Shown one piece after another: positions 1 through 8,512 of a DNA stretch of 64,000 nt (positions are counted from its first letter, which is position 1; every line of letters starts with the position of its first letter). Under the pieces are notes generated by a model. That model was not told the DNA's origin. It worked only from the letters and a program-made list of their open reading frames with translations, and did no database searches. This stretch comes from Streptomyces ortus (lineage in GTDB: Bacteria; Actinomycetota; Actinomycetes; Streptomycetales; Streptomycetaceae). Made by a program: the position numbers and the translations under genes. The stretch is taken from positions 7,656,118-7,720,117 of the forward strand of contig NZ_JAIFZO010000002.1 in NCBI RefSeq assembly GCF_026341275.1, given 5' to 3'.

Positions 1-103
1 GCGGCTACGGCGCACGGCGGCGCACAACGGCGCTCGATCACAACGCACTTGGCGCCCCGGCGGCGGGCCGGGCGAGCCTGCGGCAGCGTGATGCGAGACC
101 TGG

Positions 104-673
104 ATGGCCACCTTGAGTGACGGACAACCGAGGACCCCGGCCGGAGTTCCCGCCGCGACCCCGCCGCCCGTGCTTCCCGGACTCGCCGCCGCTCTCGCCC
201 GCGAACTGGTCCGCCGGGTGGACGACGACCAGCGGGCGACGGAAGAGGTGCACCGCAGTCCCACACCGGCTGCGCGGCGCTGCCTCGCGACGTGCCGTGA
301 GAGCAACGCCGAGGCGTTACGGGCCATCGTGCGGCGCCATGCCTGGCCGACCGCGGCCCTGGTCGGCGCCCCCGCCTCGACCGCGGCCCTGATGATCCTG
401 CTGCACGCCCCGGATCTCGCCTTCCAGGTCGCGTGCCGCGACCTGATCGCCCAGGCGGTGGCGGACGGACGCTGCCCGGCGCCGCATCACGCGTACATCG
501 CCGACCACTGCGCGGTGGAACTGGGTCAGCCGCAGTTCTACGGGACGCGTATCGACCCCTTGACCTGCTGCCCCTATCCGGTCCGCCGGCCCGAGGGGCT
601 CGACGAGCGGCGCCGCGACGTCGGTCTCGCCCCCCTCGACGAACAGCTGCGGACCCTGCGTCTCAGCGGGTGA
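104..673 (+). CDS. DUF6624-family protein
   Basis: A 189-aa soluble protein with no signal peptide or membrane segment. The C-terminal half carries what I recognise as the DUF6624 signature: a helical stretch around NAEALRAIV, then GQPQFYGTR near residue 145, then DERRRDVGLAPLDE near 170. No biochemical role is known for the family. The start is the first in-frame ATG and has no clear Shine-Dalgarno, so the N-terminal Pro-rich 25 residues could be mis-assigned. The next gene is convergent. The family call rests on motif memory, not on a search. Confidence 0.75.
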   Translation: MATLSDGQPRTPAGVPAATPPPVLPGLAAALARELVRRVDDDQRATEEVHRSPTPAARRCLATCRESNAEALRAIVRRHAWPTAALVGAPASTAALMILLHAPDLAFQVACRDLIAQAVADGRCPAPHHAYIADHCAVELGQPQFYGTRIDPLTCCPYPVRRPEGLDERRRDVGLAPLDEQLRTLRLSG

Positions 674-740
674 GGCCGTTGGGCCCGACGGGTGAGCCGA
701 CGCCGAGGGGAGCGGAGTGGACGGGTTTTCCGCCGACGGC

Positions 741-1103
741 CTACGGTTCGAGACGCAGCTCCCGTTCCTGCTCCTGGTCGCCGGCGGCCGCACCCTCCTC
801 GTGGACGGTGAAGGCCGCCGAAAGCGTCTCGTCGGCCTGTCGCACCGCCTCCGGGCTGCCCTGCAGAGTGACGGTGACGGACGTGGAGAGCTTGTCCGCG
901 GCGGACGGCTTCTCCCCGCCGCCGTCGCCGGAGGGCGCGTCGCCGCTGCCGAAGGTGGCCGTGTAGACCGTCGCGCCGCCGTCGCCCGGCAGGGTGTCCG
1001 GGGATCCGAAGACGGGTTCGAGCGTGTGGACGACAGCCCGCGCGTCGGCGGCCGAACCGCCGGTGAGAGTGAGCGTCAGAGCGAGATGCGTGCCGGACGT
1101 CAT
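741..1103 (-). CDS. Hypothetical 120-aa protein downstream of the LAL regulator
   Basis: The start was placed at the ATG at 1103 because AAGGTGG lies about 6 bases upstream; a longer frame reaches 1175 but has no ribosome site. The N-terminus LALTLTLTGG and the spacing of DARAVVHTLEPVFG suggest a small alpha/beta fold, and a Gly/Asp-rich loop occupies residues 45-65. There is no signal peptide. I do not recognise the family. It lies on the same strand as the large LuxR-type gene, 182 bases downstream, so it may be read from its own promoter. Confidence 0.6.
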   Translation of the reverse strand: MTSGTHLALTLTLTGGSAADARAVVHTLEPVFGSPDTLPGDGGATVYTATFGSGDAPSGDGGGEKPSAADKLSTSVTVTLQGSPEAVRQADETLSAAFTVHEEGAAAGDQEQERELRLEP

Positions 1104-1285
1104 GAACAGCCACCTTTGCTTGTACGTGGACGAATGCGGGCCATCCGCTCGGGTAACCGGTTGACCTGGACACAAACGGCGGCTCGGCCGCGCGTGGGCC
1201 CGTCTCCATCACACAGCCATCCGCCGGACCCCGCAGCCGCTGCGGGGTCCGGGCCGCCCGGCGACGCGCCGGTCCCGCTCGCAGG

Positions 1286-4200
1286 TCAGCCGGAGGCGGC
1301 CGGTCCCGGCTCGACCAGTCCCTCGCGGTAGGCGATCGCCACCGCCTCCGTACGGCTCGCCGCACCCAGCTTCGCCAGGATGTTGGAGACGTGCACGCTC
1401 GCCGTCTTGCCGCTGATGAACAGTTCCTCGCCTATCTGCCGGTTGATGCGGCCCCGGGCGAGGAGCAGCAGCACGTCGTTCTCCCGGGCGGTCAGCGCGG
1501 GGACGCCCGCCACCGGGGAGGTCTCCGCGAGGCGGGCCCGGCGGATCAGCCGCTCCACGTCCGCGCGCAACGGCACGGCGCCCAGCCGGACGGCCGTGTC
1601 CTGGGCCACCCGTGCCTGCCCGGCGGCTTCCTCGCGCCGCCCCGCCGCCACCAGCGCCTCCGCGAGTCGGACCCGGCAGCGGGCCTGCTCATAGACGTCC
1701 CCGTAACCGAACGCCTCGACCGCCTTCTCCCAGGCCTGTGTGCTCTCCCGGGCGACCCCGGTCTCTTCCCGCGCCTCCCGCGCCTCCCGCGCCCGTGGGT
1801 CCGGCTCGGCGCAGGCGCGCGCCCACTCGGCCTCGGCGCGCGCCAGCCAGGCCCGGCCCTCGGGACCCTGCGGCGCACCGTCCTCGCCCTCGGCGGCCGT
1901 GACCCGGGCCATCCCCACCAGCTCCGCCCCGGTCTCGCACCAGCGCCGCACGCCGTCCTCGTCGCCCGCCTGACGGGCGGCCACGGCCGCGTCCGCCACC
2001 GGCGCCAGGGCGAGCGCCGCGAGCCGCACCACCACATCGGGCGCCGTACCGGAGTCCTCGGTGAGAGCCACGACGCTCGTACGCACCTGTTCGACGGCCG
2101 CCTCGGGATCGTGGCGCAGGGCCGCCGCGTCGGTCAGGAGGATGCCCGCCACGAGGGCGGCCATCCAGTCGAACGGTCCGTCGAGGAGGGACCGGGCCCG
2201 CTCGGCCGCGCCCTCCTCACCGCGTGCCAGTGCCACCGACAGCGCCGGGCCGATCGCGTAGCGACCCGCCGCCGGAAGTCCCTCGGCGTCGCTCTCCGCG
2301 GCGCGGACGCATGCGTCCCACTGGCCCAGGGAGTAGAGCACCAGGGAGCGCAGATAGCGCATCTCCAGTGGGTAGGGCGAGGCGAGCAGCCCCGCACGGC
2401 CCGCGCGCTCCAGCCCGTCGGAGAGCCAGGTCAGGCATTCGTCGAGGTCACCGGACTCGTACGCGCCGATGGAGAGGTTGAACAGCGCGCGCATCTCGAT
2501 CGAGGTGTTCCCCGCGCGCCGGGCCAGCTCCCGTGCCTCCCGCAGCCGGGCCCGCCCTTCGGAGGTGGTCCGGCTCGCCCCCTCCAGACCGACGAGGGAG
2601 ATCATCAGGTCGGCCCGGGCATCGGGTATGTCCAGGTCCTCCGCGATGCCCAGGGCCCGGCGGGCCACGTCGCGGGCGGTCTCGTCGTGGCCCACGTACC
2701 GCGCCGCCATGACGTGGGTGGACGCGGCCCACACCCACGTACGCGAGGGAGGGTCCGCGGGGATCATCGCGAGGGCCTCACTGCTGTACGTGAACGCGGC
2801 GGTCAGGCTGTCGATGCGCATGAGGTTGCCCGCGAGGGTGTAGCGCACCCGGGCGGCCAGTTCGGAGTCCTCGTCCGAACCCATGCGCGCCAGTGCGGCC
2901 CGGGTGAGCGAGACCGCCCGGTGGGTCTCGCCCGCGTGGGCGGCTGCCGCCGAGGCACGCAGCGTGAGGGTGACCGTGTCGTAGCCGTCGGGCCGCGCGT
3001 CCGCGGGCACCGCCGACCACAGGTCGAGGGCGGCCTCCAGGTGGCGCAGCTCCTCGGCGGGCGCGCGGACCCGCGCCGCGTGGTCGGCGGCCTCCAGCGA
3101 GGCCGCCAGCGCGTCGGGCAGGTCATGGCTCTCACGCGAGTGGTGCGCGCGCTCGGCGGCGTATTCCGCCGGCAGGCCCCGCCCGGCCAGCACCTGGGCG
3201 AACGCCCGGTGCAGCCGCACGCGTTCGCCCGGCAGCAGATCGGCGTAAACGGCCTCACGAATCAGCGCGTGCCGAAAGGAGTAGGCACTGTCCCCACCGG
3301 CTCCCTCACGCGAGCCACCCCGGGAGCCCCCACCCGAGCCGCTCCCGAAGTCGCCGCCCAGGCCGTCGCGGGAACTCCCGCCAGGACCCCCGCCCAAGCG
3401 GTCGCGGGCGTTTTCGCCGGAGCCGCCGACCAAGCCGGCACGGGAACTCCCGCCGGGGCCCCCGCCCAAGCCGGCGCGGGAACTCCCATCAGGACCCCCG
3501 CCCAGGCTGGCGCGGGCGTTTCCGCCCAAGCCGTCACGGGAACTCCCGCCGGAGCCCCCGACCAAACCGTTGCGGGCGCTTCCGCCAGGGCCGCCGCCCA
3601 AGCCGTTGCGGGAAATGCCACCGGGCCCCCCGCCCAAGCCCTCACTCAGACCACCGCCCGAACTCCGGTCGCGCTCCCTGCCCGGCCCCCCGCCGGCGAC
3701 GAGGAGTTGTCGGCCGACGGCCTCGCGCAGGGCCGACTCCAGGTCCTCCTCGGGCAGTCGCACGGCGTCGCGCAGCAGGTCGTGCTCGACGCGGCGCCCG
3801 GCGACCGCCGCCGTGCGCAGTACCTGCTGCGCGGTCGGCGACAGCTGCTCGAAGCGGCTCAGCAGCACGTCCGCCAGACCGCTGGGCACGGCGGAGGCGT
3901 CCCCCGGCGCGCTCTCCGAGGTGGCGGCCAGCAACTCCTCGGCGTAGAAGGCGTTTCCCTCGGCGCGCTCGACGATGCGGCGGATCGTGGCGTCGGTGAC
4001 CGGCGCGGTCCGCTGCGAGCGGACGAGCCGTGCCACCTCGCCGTCGGGCATCGGCCGCAGCTCCAGCCGCTCGACGGCGGGCAGCCGCACCAACTCGGCG
4101 AGCAGGGGCCGCAGGGGATGTCTGCGGTGCAGATCGTCGGCGCGGTACGAGGCGAAGACGGCCAGCCGCTGACCGGGCGCGCCGCCCGCACTTCCCGCAC

Positions 4201-4732
4201 CTCCGAGGACGCCCCTGCTGAGCAGGAAACGCAGCAGGTCGCGGGAGGACTGGTCCGCCCAGTGCAGGTCCTCCAGGACCAGCAACAGCGGGGCGGCCCG
4301 GGTCAGTTCGGCCAGGAGCGCGGCCAGGCCCTCGAACAGCTGCGGACGGCCACCCGCGTCCCGTGCCCCGTCCCCGCCGTGTCCGATCAGCCGGTCGACC
4401 ACGGGATGCGCGGCCAGCGTGCCGGAGAACCGCTCGTCCCCGGCGAGCACCCCGAGGATCTCGGTGAACGGCAGATACGGCAGACCGACGTCACCCAGGT
4501 CCACGCAGTGCCCCGTGATCACCGTCGTGCCCGCCGCCGCGGCGTACCCGGCGGCCTCGGCCAGCACCCGGGTCTTGCCGACCCCCGCGTCCCCGGCGAC
4601 CAGCACGGCCCGCGCCTCACCGGCCCGGGCCCGGTCCAGGATCCGGGTCAGCCGGGCGAGCTCGTCGGCACGCCCGATGAAAGGCCCGATGAAGGGGCCG
4701 TTGAGGGGCGCGGTGTACGCGGTGGTCGACAC
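1286..4732 (-). CDS. LAL-type LuxR transcriptional regulator (AAA ATPase + HTH)
   Basis: A 1148-aa regulator of the large ATP-binding LuxR (LAL, MalT-like) class. The N-terminal AAA module has Walker A GDAGVGKT near residue 48 and Walker B LLLVLEDLHWAD near 153. A long TPR-like helical middle follows. A LuxR/GerE HTH (LTARENDVLLLLARG to LGAASRTEAVAIA) lies in the last 65 residues. Such proteins hydrolyse ATP and activate secondary-metabolism or catabolic genes on a signal. The start is GTG. The N-terminus has a duplicated GPFI segment. Unusually, a 36-bp minisatellite encoding GGGPGGSSR-type 12-mers is inserted between the ATPase lid and the conserved YSFRHAL block, making the protein longer than typical LALs. 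No target cluster is visible nearby. Confidence 0.93.
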   Translation of the reverse strand: MSTTAYTAPLNGPFIGPFIGRADELARLTRILDRARAGEARAVLVAGDAGVGKTRVLAEAAGYAAAAGTTVITGHCVDLGDVGLPYLPFTEILGVLAGDERFSGTLAAHPVVDRLIGHGGDGARDAGGRPQLFEGLAALLAELTRAAPLLLVLEDLHWADQSSRDLLRFLLSRGVLGGAGSAGGAPGQRLAVFASYRADDLHRRHPLRPLLAELVRLPAVERLELRPMPDGEVARLVRSQRTAPVTDATIRRIVERAEGNAFYAEELLAATSESAPGDASAVPSGLADVLLSRFEQLSPTAQQVLRTAAVAGRRVEHDLLRDAVRLPEEDLESALREAVGRQLLVAGGGPGRERDRSSGGGLSEGLGGGPGGISRNGLGGGPGGSARNGLVGGSGGSSRDGLGGNARASLGGGPDGSSRAGLGGGPGGSSRAGLVGGSGENARDRLGGGPGGSSRDGLGGDFGSGSGGGSRGGSREGAGGDSAYSFRHALIREAVYADLLPGERVRLHRAFAQVLAGRGLPAEYAAERAHHSRESHDLPDALAASLEAADHAARVRAPAEELRHLEAALDLWSAVPADARPDGYDTVTLTLRASAAAAHAGETHRAVSLTRAALARMGSDEDSELAARVRYTLAGNLMRIDSLTAAFTYSSEALAMIPADPPSRTWVWAASTHVMAARYVGHDETARDVARRALGIAEDLDIPDARADLMISLVGLEGASRTTSEGRARLREARELARRAGNTSIEMRALFNLSIGAYESGDLDECLTWLSDGLERAGRAGLLASPYPLEMRYLRSLVLYSLGQWDACVRAAESDAEGLPAAGRYAIGPALSVALARGEEGAAERARSLLDGPFDWMAALVAGILLTDAAALRHDPEAAVEQVRTSVVALTEDSGTAPDVVVRLAALALAPVADAAVAARQAGDEDGVRRWCETGAELVGMARVTAAEGEDGAPQGPEGRAWLARAEAEWARACAEPDPRAREAREAREETGVARESTQAWEKAVEAFGYGDVYEQARCRVRLAEALVAAGRREEAAGQARVAQDTAVRLGAVPLRADVERLIRRARLAETSPVAGVPALTARENDVLLLLARGRINRQIGEELFISGKTASVHVSNILAKLGAASRTEAVAIAYREGLVEPGPAASG
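3296..3660 (-). repeat. 36-bp in-frame minisatellite inside the LAL regulator
   Basis: About eight imperfect copies of a 36-bp unit encode a 12-residue repeat with consensus GGGPGGSSR(A/D/N)GL on the minus strand. Some units are shortened (GGNARASL) or diverged (VGGSGENARDRL). The reading frame stays open throughout. Arrays of this kind change length by slippage, so copy number may vary between strains. Confidence 0.9.
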
Positions 4733-4780
4733 GGATCCATCCTGGCACGCGCCACCGACAGCCCCCGGCCCGAGGACCGG

Positions 4781-4817
4781 CCGGGCGGTGCGGGGCGGTG
4801 CGGGGCGGTGCGGCGCG
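4781..4817. repeat. 10-bp GC-rich tandem repeat between operons
   Basis: Three near-perfect copies of CGGGGCGGTG lie in the 103-base gap between the end of the UBP zinc-finger gene and the LAL start. This is probably slippage in GC-rich intergenic DNA. No stem or operator is evident. Confidence 0.6.
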
Positions 4818-4835
4818 GCGCGGGCGCCGGCCGGG

Positions 4836-5192
4836 TCAGCGGAGCGTCTGCGCCCAGTTCGCCGGCACCCGTCCCGCAGGTCCGGGCGCGGGCTGGTCGG
4901 CGGGGTGGCTGAGCGGCGGGGCGAGGTCGGGCCCGGACTCGTACAGTTCGGACGTCTCGAAGTTCCAGAACCAGGCCTCGCCCGGCTCGAAGCTGCGGAT
5001 GAAGGGGTGGCCCGTGCTCCGGTGGTGGGCCGTGGCGTGCTTCGCGGGGGAGTCGTCGCAGCAGCCGACGTGACCGCACTGGGCGCAGCGCCGCAGATGG
5101 AACCACCAGCCCTGCGCGGCCTCGCACTCGACGCATCCCGTGCCGCTCGGCGGCACGCTCGGGTCGATTCCGGCCGTGTCCGAGGTGGTCAT
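4836..5192 (-). CDS. UBP-type zinc-finger protein
   Basis: A 118-aa protein with an almost complete zf-UBP domain: CVEC near residue 20, CAQCGHVGCCDDS near 36-48, then the His-rich KHATAHHRSTGHPF and the aromatic AWFWNFE. In eukaryotes this fold binds ubiquitin C-termini; in bacteria it is a Zn-binding module of unknown partner. Its ATG overlaps the stop of the upstream kinase gene (ATGA), so it is translationally coupled and probably works with the kinase/flavoprotein pair. The C-terminal 30 residues are Pro-rich and unstructured. Confidence 0.9.
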   Translation of the reverse strand: MTTSDTAGIDPSVPPSGTGCVECEAAQGWWFHLRRCAQCGHVGCCDDSPAKHATAHHRSTGHPFIRSFEPGEAWFWNFETSELYESGPDLAPPLSHPADQPAPGPAGRVPANWAQTLR

Positions 5193-6661
5193 GGCGTCTC
5201 CTGGGGGGTGTCGTCCGTGGTGGCGGGTGGGGAGTCCGTCTCCTGCGCGGTGAGCGGGAGGAAGACCTGGAAGCGGGTGTCGCCGGGCTCGGAGTGCACC
5301 TGCAGGTGCCCGTGGTGTTTGTTCACGACGATGCGCCAGGAGATGTCGAGGCCGAGCCCGGTGCCCTCGCCCACGGGCTTCGTGGTGAAGAACGGGTCGA
5401 AGATCCGGCCGCGGATCTCCTCGGGAACCCCGGGCCCCGTGTCCCGGAACTCGACGAGCAACTGCTCCCGTTCGAGCGCGGTGCGCACGGTGAGCGTGCC
5501 CTCGCCGCCCATCGCGGAGGCGGCGTTGTCGATGAGGTTCGTCCACACCTGGTTCAACTCGCCCGGATAGGCGGGGATCCGGGGCAGCGACCGGTCGTAG
5601 TCCTTCACGATCCGGACCCCGGGGCCGATCTTCCCCGCGAGCATCATCAGGGTGCTGTCGAGCAGTTCGTGCACATCGGCGACCTGGTAGGGCGCCCGGT
5701 CGAGCTGCGAGTACTGCTTGGCCGCGTTCACGAGGTTCGAGACGCGGGTCGTGGAGTCCTCGATCTCGTTCATCAACAACTCGGTCTCGACCGTGTAGTT
5801 GAGCCACCGCACCGCGCCTTCGAGCGTCCCCTCGTCCACGGTCGCCGCCACCTGGTCCAGCCAGTCGATGTCCAGCCCGGCCTGCACGAACGTCGGCGCC
5901 AGCTCCCAGCCGCCCGCGATGCCGTGGTCGTCGAACCAGTCGCCCAGCGCGTCCTCCCGGTCGGAGGCCTCCAACGGGCTCAGGGGTGTGGCCTTGGCGA
6001 CCTGCTCCGCCGTACGCTCCTGGATCTCGACCAGTGTCTCCAGGGCGTCGCGCGCGTACGGGCCCGCCGCGATCATGCCGAGCTTGTGCCGCATCCCGGC
6101 CACCCGGCCGCGCAGCGCGGACGTGGCCCGGACCGCCGCCGCGGCCGGGTTGTTCAGCTCGTGCGTCAGCCCCGCGGACAGCGAGCCCAGCGCCAGCAGC
6201 CGCTCACGCTGCCCGATGGTCCGCTGGGTGTTCTGGCTGCCGAAGAACAGCCCCTCCAGCAGATGCACGGCCATCGGGAACCACTCCCGCAGGACCGCGG
6301 AGAACGTCTCGGCGGGCAGGATGAAGAACCGCGAGGGCTCGGTGACCCGCAGGGAACCCTTGTAGCGCGCCTCGTCGGGGGCTCCCAGATAGGCCTGCAT
6401 GGCGCCCGCGTACACCCCGCGCTGGGACGTGCGGTTGATCTCCACGTCGTCGCCGCCGACCCGCCGCGACATGACGAGCGTGCCCTCCAGGAGGACGAAG
6501 AAGCAGGTGGCCGGCTCGCCCTCCTGGTAGACGGGACCGGGCTCGAACAGCTCCACCCGGCCCTCGCCGCACAGCCGCCCCAACTGCTCGGCGTCCAGCT
6601 TCTCGAACAGGAACAGCGTGCCGAGTTCCTTGATGTCGCACGGCATCGGCCGCCCGCTCAT
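5189..6661 (-). CDS. Cyclic-nucleotide-binding-domain histidine kinase
   Basis: A 490-aa cytosolic sensor. The N-terminal 140 residues form a cNMP-binding (CRP-like) domain, with the beta roll running from LFLFEKLDAEQL to LLEGTLVMSRRVGG. The H-box is GLTHELNNPAAA near residue 165. The HATPase_c domain has the N-box NQVWTNLIDNAASA and G-boxes DTGPGVPEE and GEGTGLGLDISWRIV. It has no membrane segment. It sits between, and overlaps by 4 bases with, the receiver/flavoprotein gene upstream and the UBP gene downstream. I infer that it phosphorylates that receiver. The ligand could be a cyclic nucleotide or a redox cofactor; sequence alone cannot tell. Confidence 0.92.
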   Translation of the reverse strand: MSGRPMPCDIKELGTLFLFEKLDAEQLGRLCGEGRVELFEPGPVYQEGEPATCFFVLLEGTLVMSRRVGGDDVEINRTSQRGVYAGAMQAYLGAPDEARYKGSLRVTEPSRFFILPAETFSAVLREWFPMAVHLLEGLFFGSQNTQRTIGQRERLLALGSLSAGLTHELNNPAAAAVRATSALRGRVAGMRHKLGMIAAGPYARDALETLVEIQERTAEQVAKATPLSPLEASDREDALGDWFDDHGIAGGWELAPTFVQAGLDIDWLDQVAATVDEGTLEGAVRWLNYTVETELLMNEIEDSTTRVSNLVNAAKQYSQLDRAPYQVADVHELLDSTLMMLAGKIGPGVRIVKDYDRSLPRIPAYPGELNQVWTNLIDNAASAMGGEGTLTVRTALEREQLLVEFRDTGPGVPEEIRGRIFDPFFTTKPVGEGTGLGLDISWRIVVNKHHGHLQVHSEPGDTRFQVFLPLTAQETDSPPATTDDTPQETP

Positions 6662-8334
6662 GACTGCTCCAGATACCGGTGGACGAGCATCACGGCCATG
6701 GCTCCCTCTCCTACGGCGGAGGCGACCCGCTTGGCCGACTCGGCGCGCGCGTCACCCGCCACGAACACCCCGGGCACATTGGTCTCCAGGTGGTACGGCG
6801 GCCGGTCCAGCTCCCACTCGGGCGGCGACTCCCCGCCGACCGCCAGGTCCGGCCCGGCGACGATGAACCCGCGCTCGTCCCGCAGGACCGTGCCGTCCAG
6901 CCAGTCGGTCAGCGGCGCGGCGCCGATGAACACGAACATCCACTGCGCGTCGACGAGTTCGGTGTGGCCGCTCGCCAGATCGCGCAGGGTGAGCTGCTCC
7001 AGATGGTCGGAGCCGTGCACCGCGTCGACGACCGTGCCGGTGCGCACCGAGATGTTCGGCGAGTTCGAGATCTGCTCGATCAGGTAGTGGGACATCGACG
7101 CCGCCAGGGACGGGCCGCGCACCAGCAGGGTGACCGACTTCGCGCCCCTGGCCAGGTACATCGCGGCCTGCCCGGCGGAGTTCGCCCCGCCGACGATGTA
7201 CACGTCCTGCCCCTGGCACGCGGGGGCCTCGGTCAGCGCCGACCCGTAGAAGACCCCGCACCCGGTCAGGTCCCCGGCGCCCGGCGACTCCAACTGCCGG
7301 TACGAGACACCCGTCGCCAGGATCACGCAGTGCGCGGAGATCGCCGAACCGTCCGAGAACCGCACGGTGCGTGAGGCTCCGGTGACCTCCAGAGCGGTCA
7401 CCTCGCGCGCGGTCAGGATCTCGGCGCCGAACTTCGACGCCTGCCGTCGCGCACGGTCGGTGAGCTGGGCCCCGGACACCCCGTCCGGGAAGCCCAGATA
7501 GTTCTCGATGCGCGAGCTCTGCCCGGCCTGTCCGCCGGTCGCGGAGCGCTCGACGAGCACCGTCCGCAGCCCCTCCGAGGCGCCGTACACCGCCGCGCCG
7601 AGGCCGGCCGGGCCGCCGCCGATGACGACCAGGTCGTAGAACTCGGCGGTCGGCGTCGTGGCGAGCCCCACCTGGGCGGCCAGTTGCTGATCGTCGGGCT
7701 CCACCAGCACCGCCCCGTCGGCGGTGACCACGAGCGGCAGCCGCTCGCCGTCCTGCTCCGCGCAGGCCAGCAGCCGCTTGCCCTCCGGCTCGTCCGAGGA
7801 GTACCAGCGGTACGGCACCTGGTTGCGGGCCAGGAACTCCCGTACGTCCGAGGAGCGCGCGGACCAGCGGTGGCCGACGACCTTCGTGATCGGCACGGCC
7901 CGGTGGTCGGAGGCCCGCCAGGCGGCCAGCAGGTCGTCCAGGACGGGATAGAGCTTCTCCTCGGGCGGATCCCAGGGCTTGAGGAGGTAGTGGTCCAGAT
8001 CCACCACGTTGATCGCGTCGATCGCCGCGTTCGTGTCCGCGTACGCCGTCAGCAGCACCCGCCGCGCACTCGGGTACACGTCCAGGGCCTGCTCCAGGAA
8101 CTCGATCCCGTTCATCTGCGGCATGCGGTAGTCCGCCAGGATCACCGCGACGAGATCCCCGCGCAGCTTCAGTTCGCGCAGCGCCTCAAGAGCGCTCTCC
8201 CCGGACTCCGCGCGCACGATGCGGTACGTCTCGCCGTAACGACGCCGCAGGTCACGGGCCACGGCACGCGAGACTCCCGGGTCGTCGTCCACGGTCAGGA
8301 TGACGGTCCGGTTTACGTCTGTGCCCTGTGCCAT
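6658..8334 (-). CDS. Response-regulator receiver / glutaredoxin-like / thioredoxin-reductase-like fusion flavoprotein
   Basis: A 558-aa fusion. Residues 1-130 are a receiver (DDD at 16-18, phospho-acceptor Asp68 in ILADYRMPQMNG). Residues about 150-245 resemble a glutaredoxin/thioredoxin fold (VREFLARNQVPYRWY), without a CxxC. Residues about 250-558 are a TrxR-type flavoprotein with FAD motif VVIGGGPAGLGAAVYG, NAD(P) motif VYIVGGANSAGQAA and the C-terminal GDARAESAKRVASAVGEG. The usual CATC redox pair is missing (GCGVFYGSAL instead), so it is unlikely to be a classical disulphide reductase. The start at 8334 has GGGAG upstream; the frame extends further without support. It is the first gene of a three-gene overlapping operon. 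Confidence 0.92.
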   Translation of the reverse strand: MAQGTDVNRTVILTVDDDPGVSRAVARDLRRRYGETYRIVRAESGESALEALRELKLRGDLVAVILADYRMPQMNGIEFLEQALDVYPSARRVLLTAYADTNAAIDAINVVDLDHYLLKPWDPPEEKLYPVLDDLLAAWRASDHRAVPITKVVGHRWSARSSDVREFLARNQVPYRWYSSDEPEGKRLLACAEQDGERLPLVVTADGAVLVEPDDQQLAAQVGLATTPTAEFYDLVVIGGGPAGLGAAVYGASEGLRTVLVERSATGGQAGQSSRIENYLGFPDGVSGAQLTDRARRQASKFGAEILTAREVTALEVTGASRTVRFSDGSAISAHCVILATGVSYRQLESPGAGDLTGCGVFYGSALTEAPACQGQDVYIVGGANSAGQAAMYLARGAKSVTLLVRGPSLAASMSHYLIEQISNSPNISVRTGTVVDAVHGSDHLEQLTLRDLASGHTELVDAQWMFVFIGAAPLTDWLDGTVLRDERGFIVAGPDLAVGGESPPEWELDRPPYHLETNVPGVFVAGDARAESAKRVASAVGEGAMAVMLVHRYLEQS

Positions 8335-8512
8335 TCGTCTCCCACCCCGAGAGGTCGGCGCCCCCGCGCGGCTGCGCGCGACGCCCTTCCACGTTGCAGG
8401 CCCATCGTATGTTCGATCCCCCCGATCCGCTTCGGAAAAGGGACGTACCGCCCGGCCGGGCCCGCCGGGTGTCGTACGGCCGAGCCGGGGCAACCGGAGA
8501 CGGGAGGCAATG

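Noticed and set aside
1..103. Possible upstream gene end at the window edge
   Set aside because: Too short and without a recognisable coding pattern.
3296..3660. Repeat array considered as a CRISPR
   Set aside because: Units are adjacent without unique spacers, lie inside a reading frame in phase, and encode a 12-residue repeat.
1391..4912. 1173-aa open frame on the plus strand opposite the LAL regulator
   Set aside because: It mirrors the LAL gene codon for codon in GC-rich DNA, is low-complexity, has no recognisable domain, and the minus-strand gene is unmistakable.
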